From the NCBI GenBank assembly GCA_016792805.1, contig JAEUHX010000013.1:17309-81308 (forward strand): 64,000 bases of DNA. The letters are read 5' to 3'. The DNA comes from Planctomycetota bacterium. Lineage in GTDB: Bacteria; Planctomycetota; UBA1135; JACQFD01. How positions within the stretch are numbered: the first letter of the stretch is position 1; each line of letters starts with the position of its first letter. Made by a program: the position numbers and the translations under genes. This document shows positions 59,405-64,000 of this stretch, piece after piece. Below the pieces are notes generated by a model. That model was given only the letters and a program-made list of their open reading frames with translations, did not search any database and had not been told where the DNA came from.

Positions 59405-60856
59405 TCAGCCGGGCGAGCTGTGGGGCGTCGTTCGGCGCAGAGCGCCGTGGACCCTCTCGGCGATGCTCGCTGCATTGCGGCACAGATCGTTGACGGCGAC
59501 TCCGCGCCAGCTCGCGCCGGCAAGCTGCAGAGTTTTGTGGGGTTGCAGCGCAGCATCAATGCGCTTCATCCGCTCGCCGTGTCCCAGCACATATTGTGGT
59601 ATTGCGCGATGCCACCGCTCGACATGAGTGAGGATAGGAGACGCAGAGAGACCGGTGGCGCGGGCGAGATCCTCCGTGGCGATGCGAATGAGCTCCGAAT
59701 CGTCGAGGTCGACGAGCTCGGGCCGATGGACGCCGCCGATCATGACGCGTGCGAGGAACCCGTCGCTCGTTTCGCCGCGCTCATTGCGGACTCGCGACGG
59801 CCAGATCGACGACTCGGCGAGGGCTCCCAGAATTTGTAGCTTCTCGCCGCGCGCGATGAGGAAGCCGAAGCCGTCGAATGCGGCCGGGCGTGCCGCGCTC
59901 TCGGAGAATCCGAGAATCACGACGGCGATCGGTGCCGCCGTCACCGACTCCGCTTCGCGGGCGACCTCGGGGGCGAAGGGGGCCAGCAGCGCCGCCGCTT
60001 CAGGGGCCGGCGTCGCCAGCACAACGGCATCGGCCTCAAGCGTCGTGGGCCAGCCGCGGTGATCGAGGGAGACAAGCCACCGATCGCGCTCGAGAGGCAA
60101 CAATTGCGTCGCGCGCGCCTGAGTCCAGATGCGGTCGCCGAGGGAATGCGCGAGCGCGCCGGTGAGTTCACTCATTCCGTCGCGGAACGAACAAATTGTC
60201 GTGCGCTTGGGCTCGCCGCCCGGGGGCGTCTCGCGCCGACGCTTGCGCTCGAGCGAAAGCAGCGCCTTTACGAGCCCGCCATGCTCGCGCTCGAGCTTCG
60301 CCATCTTGGGAAAGGCGGTTGCGAGTTCGAGCTGCTCGGGGTCACCAGCGAAGACACCGGTAACAAATGGCTCGACCATCGCCGTGAGCGCCTCGGCTCC
60401 GACGCGTCGGCGCGCGAACTCGGCCACTGACTCGCGCTCCGCCGCCTCGGTGCGGGCGCGCGGCACAAGGAGATCGAGCGCAACACGCGCCTTCCCGCGC
60501 CAAGACAACAAATCCGATTTGAGGAACGCCGGAGGCGACTCGGGGAGCTTGTGCAGCGCGCTGTCGCGATACACATATCGGCGCCGCGCCTCTTCGCTCG
60601 AGCGAAGCAGACGATCGGCGAGGCCCAGCTTGGAAGCAAGGTCGAGGGTCGCCGGCTCGTTGTCGAGGAAGCCATTCGGGCCGAGGTCGGCAACAAATCG
60701 ATGCGCCCCGGCGGAGAACTCCCGCGAAAGCACTTTTCCGCCGTGGCGCGCGCTCGCCTCGAGCACGCGCACTTCTGCGGCCGGCTCGGCTTCACGGATC
60801 CGGTAGGCGGCCGAGAGTCCCGCGATTCCGCCGCCGATCACCACAATTTTCGGCAT
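59405..60856 (-). CDS. hemY: Oxygen-dependent protoporphyrinogen oxidase, HemY/PPOX type (483 aa)
   Basis: This enzyme oxidises protoporphyrinogen IX (or coproporphyrinogen III in the coproporphyrin-dependent branch) to the porphyrin with FAD. The FAD-binding Rossmann motif opens the protein (KIVVIGGGIAGLSAAYRI, then VRVLEAS and HGGK). VADLGPNGFLDN, FVTGVFAGDPEQLELATAFP and TTICSFRDGMSELTGAL follow, and the C-terminal FAD segment TLQLAGASWRGVAVNDLC closes the domain. It has 483 residues, normal for the family, and is probably membrane-associated. It lies eight bases downstream of ferrochelatase on the same strand, forming a haem operon. Whether it uses protoporphyrinogen or coproporphyrinogen cannot be decided here. 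Confidence 0.92.
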   Translation of the reverse strand: MPKIVVIGGGIAGLSAAYRIREAEPAAEVRVLEASARHGGKVLSREFSAGAHRFVADLGPNGFLDNEPATLDLASKLGLADRLLRSSEEARRRYVYRDSALHKLPESPPAFLKSDLLSWRGKARVALDLLVPRARTEAAERESVAEFARRRVGAEALTAMVEPFVTGVFAGDPEQLELATAFPKMAKLEREHGGLVKALLSLERKRRRETPPGGEPKRTTICSFRDGMSELTGALAHSLGDRIWTQARATQLLPLERDRWLVSLDHRGWPTTLEADAVVLATPAPEAAALLAPFAPEVAREAESVTAAPIAVVILGFSESAARPAAFDGFGFLIARGEKLQILGALAESSIWPSRVRNERGETSDGFLARVMIGGVHRPELVDLDDSELIRIATEDLARATGLSASPILTHVERWHRAIPQYVLGHGERMKRIDAALQPHKTLQLAGASWRGVAVNDLCRNAASIAERVHGALRRTTPHSSPG

Positions 60857-60864
60857 GGCGGCGT

Positions 60865-61989
60865 CTACGCTCCCGACAGCGCGAGGCCGGCCCGATCGAC
60901 CGCGTCGGTGGTCAGCTCCACGAGCGCTTGAATGAAGGTGGGGGAGTCGTTGAGCCCTTCTGTGAACTCGAAACGGCGCACGCCTTTCAACTCGGCGAGG
61001 TGGCGCATCTCAATACCGATCTCATGCAGAGTTTCGATGTGGTCACTTACAAATGCGACCGGCACGAGCAGCATCTCGCGCTCTCCCGCGGCGGCCAGCT
61101 CCTCGACCACTTTCACGCTGTCGGGCTCAAGCCACTTCTCGGGGCCGACTCGACTTTGGTAGCCGAGACGCCAGCGCAGCGGCGCGCCGCGGAGCGCAGC
61201 AGGGGGCGCCGCCGAGAGCCGCGCGAGCACCGCCTCCACGGTGCCCTCGATCTGCTTCTGGTAAGGATCGCCAAGTTCAATATAACGCTTGGGAAGCCCA
61301 TGCGCGCTGAAGACCACAATTGATTTCGAAGCATCGCCGAATCGCGCAAGCCCCTGCTCGATTCTCTCGGCGAGCGCCTTCACGTAAGTGGGGTGCCGGT
61401 GGAAGTCGCGGACCTCGCCGAGCTTCGTCAAGAAGTTCAACGATCGGTCCCAATTGCGCTCTTCCACAATTCGATCGACCTCGGAGAGCGACGACCCCGT
61501 CGTGGCGCAGCTCTCCTGCGGATAGAGCGGCACGACCACGAGGTCGCGAAAGCCGGCGCGGTCGAGGGCATCGATGGCCTGCTCCGTGAGCGGCGGCGCG
61601 TATCGCATCGCGACGGCGCAGCGATACTCGCGGCCGTCGCGGCGCTCGTTCAACGACTTCTCGAGCGCGCGCGCCTGCTTGTCGGTCCAGTCGAGCAGCG
61701 GGCTGCGGCCGCCGATTTGTGCGTAATTCTGTGCGGAGAGCGGTGCGCGGCGCCGCGCGATGCCGCGCACAACCATCGGGCGAACGAGAGGCCACAAAAG
61801 CGCGCGGCTCACCGAGCGCGCGTCGGCGGCGCCGCCGTCGGTCGGGCGCATCGGGATCCGAGCGGGCAGAATCGCGGGGTCGCTGAAAAAACGCCGCAGA
61901 TAGGCCTGTACGACATGCACCTCCGCCGACGAAGGTCCGCCGATGTTGCACAGGACGACGCCGATGCGTTGGGAGGCGATCACGCCCAT
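60865..61989 (-). CDS. hemH: Ferrochelatase (374 aa)
   Basis: HemH inserts ferrous iron into the porphyrin ring. Family marks are VVLCNIGGPSSAEVHVVQAY at the start, GGRSPLLDWTDKQ, CAVAMRYAPPLTEQAIDAL, VVVPLYPQESCATTGSSLSE and IVVFSAHGLPKRYIELGDPY. The last contains metal-site His230. SDHIETLHEIGIEMRHLAE follows, with the conserved Glu near the active site. Length is normal. It starts the two-gene haem operon with hemY eight bases downstream and is divergent from the sterol desaturase gene. The 147-base region upstream should hold its promoter. Confidence 0.93.
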   Translation of the reverse strand: MGVIASQRIGVVLCNIGGPSSAEVHVVQAYLRRFFSDPAILPARIPMRPTDGGAADARSVSRALLWPLVRPMVVRGIARRRAPLSAQNYAQIGGRSPLLDWTDKQARALEKSLNERRDGREYRCAVAMRYAPPLTEQAIDALDRAGFRDLVVVPLYPQESCATTGSSLSEVDRIVEERNWDRSLNFLTKLGEVRDFHRHPTYVKALAERIEQGLARFGDASKSIVVFSAHGLPKRYIELGDPYQKQIEGTVEAVLARLSAAPPAALRGAPLRWRLGYQSRVGPEKWLEPDSVKVVEELAAAGEREMLLVPVAFVSDHIETLHEIGIEMRHLAELKGVRRFEFTEGLNDSPTFIQALVELTTDAVDRAGLALSGA

Positions 61990-62136
61990 AGCCTAGCCGA
62001 GGGCGGAGCCGCGGCGCCCGGCGCCGGGGAGGGGCGCGGGCGCCCTCGCGGGTAACGCCGGGGCTGCGTCGCCGGCAATCGATGCGTGCACAGCACCACG
62101 AACTCTGACCCCCGGGCCGCTAGGCTGTCCGCATCG

Positions 62137-63276
62137 ATGCCCTTACTCCAACGACTTCGCGATGAGCTCGAGGCGCCCCCGCAGGGGCGGCGCTTCGGGC
62201 AGGGCTGGATCAGCGGCACCCTCGGCGTCGTCCTCGGCGCCGCGACGCTCGGCGGCGTGCTCTGTCTGCGCTACCCGTCGCTGCTCACGACGCCGGAGAT
62301 CCGCGCCGCGATCGACGTTCCGACGTTCCGAATTGTGCTGATGGCGGCGCTCGTGCTGGCATTTGTGCTCGGCGGAGTGAGCGCCGCGCTGCGGCAGAAC
62401 AAGCTGCTCGGCTTCACCGCAATGGCCTTTGTCCTCGTGGCTACGGCGCTCGGCGGTTCCGGTGCCCACGCCCAAGGCGAGACGCCGGGGAGCCTCTATT
62501 TCGGCCTCGACTGGTTTTTCTTGAACTTGATCCTGAGTGGCATTGTCTTCCTGCCGCTTGAGCGCGCGTTCGGCAGGACGCCGCAGGCGGTCTTCCGGCC
62601 GGAGTGGCGTGAGGATCTTCTGTACTTCTTCTTGAGCAGCGTGCTCGTTCAATCGCTGACCTTCTTGACGTTTGCGCCGTCGAAGGCGCTTCTCGCGCAC
62701 ACCGATTGGGACGCGCTTCGGACATGGGTACGCGATCTGCCGCTGGCGGTGCAGGTCCCGGCGATCATGTTTTTGACCGACCTGGTTCAATATTGGGTGC
62801 ATCGCGTTTTCCATCAGGTGCCGTTTCTGTGGCGATTCCACGCGATACACCATTCGGCGCCGATTCTCGACTGGATCGCCGGATCTCGGATGCATGTAAT
62901 GGAGATTGTTTGTCTTCGAGCGCTGACGGTCATGCCGACGATGCTGCTCGGGTTTCACGAGAGCGCCGTGCAGATCTATCTCGTGGTGGTGTATCTGTAT
63001 GCGACGTGGCTGCATGCGAACCTTCGGTTCGACGTCGAATGGATCAAGCCGATTCTTGCGACGCCGCGGTTCCACCATTGGCACCACGGGCTCGGTAAGG
63101 AAGCGATTGATGTGAACTTCGCGATCCACTTCCCGGTGCTGGATCGCGTCTTCGGCACGTATCACATGCCGAAAGGACGATGGCCGAGCGGCTACGGCGT
63201 GGATTCGCACCGAGTGCCGAGCGGGTTTGTTGCGCAATTCCTCGATCCGTTCCGCCGCAAGCAGCAGGAATCGTAA
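62137..63276 (+). CDS. Sterol desaturase / fatty acid hydroxylase family protein (379 aa)
   Basis: An integral membrane di-iron enzyme. The N-terminal part has several hydrophobic segments (ISGTLGVVLGAATLGGVL, IVLMAALVLAFVLGGVSAAL, FFLNLILSGIVFLPLE). The catalytic part shows the eight-His pattern: HRVFHQVPFLWRFHAIHHS, then HANLRF, HHWHHGLGKEAIDVNFAIHF. Family members hydroxylate or desaturate sterols, carotenoids, fatty acids or ether lipids; the substrate is not readable here. The ATG at 62137 follows an in-frame upstream ATG that I consider less likely. It is divergent from hemH and is followed by a repeat island. Confidence 0.88.
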   Translation: MPLLQRLRDELEAPPQGRRFGQGWISGTLGVVLGAATLGGVLCLRYPSLLTTPEIRAAIDVPTFRIVLMAALVLAFVLGGVSAALRQNKLLGFTAMAFVLVATALGGSGAHAQGETPGSLYFGLDWFFLNLILSGIVFLPLERAFGRTPQAVFRPEWREDLLYFFLSSVLVQSLTFLTFAPSKALLAHTDWDALRTWVRDLPLAVQVPAIMFLTDLVQYWVHRVFHQVPFLWRFHAIHHSAPILDWIAGSRMHVMEIVCLRALTVMPTMLLGFHESAVQIYLVVVYLYATWLHANLRFDVEWIKPILATPRFHHWHHGLGKEAIDVNFAIHFPVLDRVFGTYHMPKGRWPSGYGVDSHRVPSGFVAQFLDPFRRKQQES

Positions 63277-63305
63277 GGATCCGGGGCGGCGTGCGCGCGC
63301 CACCT

Positions 63306-63433
63306 GATAGGAGAAGTGGGGTCGGGATGTGTTAGCTACCCGATACGATAAGTGGGGTCGGCACGTTTTACCTACCTCATCGGAGAAGTGGGGTCGGCGC
63401 GTGTTTGCTTCCCGATAGGAGAAGTGGGGTCGG
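63306..63433 (+). repeat. Tandem array, 36-bp period, about 3.5 units
   Basis: AAGTGGGGTCGG-type cores start at exactly 36-base intervals (63314, 63350, 63386 and 63422; the second core is preceded by CGAT instead of GGAG). Units begin GATAGGAG at 63306 and drift in the second half (GTGTTAGCTACCC, GTTTTACCTACCT, GTGTTTGCTTCCC). The last unit merges into palindromes. Confidence 0.8.
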
Positions 63434-63471
63434 CGCGTGCGCCGACCGGTTCTCGCGCGCGTGCGCACGAG
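63429..63471. repeat. Two-hairpin element variant at the array end
   Basis: GTCGGCGC-gt-GCGCCGAC (63429-63446) is followed by CGGTT and CTCGCGCGC-gt-GCGCACGAG (63452-63471, one mismatch). It repeats the paired-hairpin layout of the family but lacks the GATGA flank. Confidence 0.55.
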
Positions 63472-63494
63472 GCTGTCGATTTGTGACTCGGGAA

Positions 63495-63692
63495 GAATGG
63501 GGCGTGGTCAGTCTTGGCGCGGCAGCGAACAGTCCGAGAGGCCATTCCAGGATTCCTCCGAGCTGCGCGCGGGCCTCGGCGCCCAGCGCAGCGTTGCGCG
63601 TCCTCAGCGTAGCTTCTCGCTACGCCTGCGGCGCGCGCCATGGCCTCGCGTCTGCGGAACTCGCCGCGCCAAGACCGACCCACGCCCCATTC
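63495..63692. mobile_element. Element with about 30-bp imperfect inverted ends (MITE-like)
   Basis: The left end, GAATGGGGCGTGG then TCAGTCTTGGCGCGGC (63495-63523), matches the reverse complement of the right end (63663-63692) with one gap and one mismatch. The 198-base interval encodes nothing recognisable and has internal palindromic patches (GTAGCTTCTCGCTAC). No clear target duplication is visible. Confidence 0.65.
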
Positions 63693-63757
63693 CAAGCCGT
63701 CACTCATCTGTGAAGTTGAAGGTGGGTGCGACAACATCCCAACAGATTCCTTCACTG
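63668..63757 (+). repeat. 90-bp direct repeat, copy 1
   Basis: This segment, from GCCAAGACCGACCC to AGATTCCTTCACTG, recurs at 63911-64000 with two visible differences (CCCCATTCC versus CCCCGTTCC, and ACATCCCAAC versus ACATCGCAAC). It begins inside the right inverted end of the 63495-63692 element. Confidence 0.85.
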
Positions 63758-63758
63758 C

Positions 63759-63818
63759 TACGGTAGGGCGCGGGCATCGCCCGCGACGATTCGCGCGCGC
63801 ATGCGCGCGCGGATGACG
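63759..63818 (+). repeat. Two-hairpin intergenic element, copy E
   Basis: CGGTAGGG is followed by CGCGGGC-atc-GCCCGCG (63769-63785), ACGATT, a perfect 20-base alternating CG palindrome centred on CATG (63792-63811) and GGATGACGA. Its second hairpin equals that of copy C at 29.7 kb. Confidence 0.75.
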
Positions 63819-63837
63819 AAGACCGCCTTCGACGGTT

Positions 63838-63892
63838 CGTCATCGCGCGGGGCAAGCCCCGCGCCATGGTTCGGCGCGTGCGCCGACCCTAC
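63838..63892 (-). repeat. Two-hairpin intergenic element, copy F
   Basis: On the minus strand: GTAGGG, hairpin TCGGCGC/GCGCCGA (63871-63886), linker, hairpin GCGCGGGGC/GCCCCGCGC (63845-63864), GATGAC. It lies between the two 90-bp direct repeats, in opposite orientation to copy E, and is almost identical to copy B at 29.6 kb. Confidence 0.75.
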
Positions 63893-63910
63893 ATGTCGAA
63901 ATCTGTGCAC

Positions 63911-64000
63911 GCCAAGACCGACCCACGCCCCGTTCCAAGCCGTCACTCATCTGTGAAGTTGAAGGTGGGTGCGACAACATCGCAACAGATTCCTTCACTG
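63911..64000 (+). repeat. 90-bp direct repeat, copy 2 (reaches window end)
   Basis: The second copy of the 63668-63757 segment starts 243 bases after the first and runs to the last base of the window. The repeat unit probably continues beyond it. Confidence 0.85.

Larger units (their letters stand above)
63277..64000. other. Intergenic repeat island reaching the window edge
   Basis: No convincing gene is present in these 724 bases. The region holds a 36-bp tandem array, palindromes, an element with 30-base inverted ends, two copies of the two-hairpin element and a 90-base direct repeat, each listed separately. The repeat continues beyond the window. Confidence 0.75.

Noticed and set aside
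63306..63433. 36-bp periodic repeat as a CRISPR array
   Set aside because: Units follow one another with no unique spacers, the second half of each unit drifts, and no cas gene is present in the window.

Overview
The window looks like a chromosomal segment of a high-G+C (roughly two-thirds by eye) member of the Planctomycetota. The best evidence is a five-gene block at 42.3-53.6 kb. It alternates proteins with planctomycete cytochrome c / DUF1549 / DUF1553 architecture (PSD1 type) with DUF1501 proteins carrying twin-arginine leaders, a pairing typical of that phylum. Many secreted or membrane-anchored proteins with carboxypeptidase-regulatory-like beta domains, and an ECF sigma factor, fit the same picture. 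I found no rRNA, tRNA, CRISPR array, prophage or transposase gene.

Layout. 0-15.4 kb: a cluster of envelope proteins built from carboxypeptidase-regulatory-like beta domains (278, 2932, 5480, 7574, the broken 11094 locus, 13507). It is interrupted by an SGNH hydrolase, a NUDIX-SnoaL fusion and the MEP-pathway gene ispG. 15.4-19.8 kb: a small nucleotidyltransferase-like gene whose 3' end carries a MITE insertion, a dihydrofolate-reductase-family gene, and an ECF sigma / single-TM protein / cysteine-less thioredoxin-fold operon. 19.9-25.3 kb: two tandem secreted metzincin-type metalloproteases. 25.3-29.4 kb: an alpha/beta hydrolase, a sugar epimerase and pgi. 30-35.5 kb: a concanavalin-like secreted protein, a glyoxalase-fold protein, a Gly-rich secreted protein and an M60 peptidase. 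35.7-40.6 kb: a large secreted repeat protein, a PDZ protein and a small anchored protein. 41-53.6 kb: an HtrA-type protease divergent from the PSD1/DUF1501 operon. 53.8-58.5 kb: a minus-strand cassette of two SGNH-type proteins, a LnmK-like double-hotdog protein, an acyl carrier protein and an MBOAT acyltransferase. 58.7-63.3 kb: a DUF3750 lipoprotein, protoporphyrinogen oxidase plus ferrochelatase, and a sterol desaturase-family enzyme.

The most promising candidate system is the 53.8-58.5 kb cassette. If the LnmK-like protein loads and decarboxylates a (methyl)malonyl group on the adjacent ACP, the MBOAT protein and the SGNH proteins could export and transfer the acyl group to an extracellular polymer. 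That would be a Dlt/Alg-like acylation route with an unusual acyl donor. This is inference from gene content.

The non-coding DNA is also rich. It holds a 159-bp MITE with perfect 17-bp inverted repeats and a 4-bp target duplication that rewrote a gene's C-terminus, plus a diverged relative at 40.6 kb. A recurrent two-hairpin intergenic element has stems that vary in sequence but keep pairing. Two tandem-repeat arrays (25 bp and 36 bp) are present, and a repeat island occupies 63.3-64.0 kb. The word GATTTGTG occurs far more often, in all reading frames and on both strands, than base composition predicts. All counts and alignments were done by eye.
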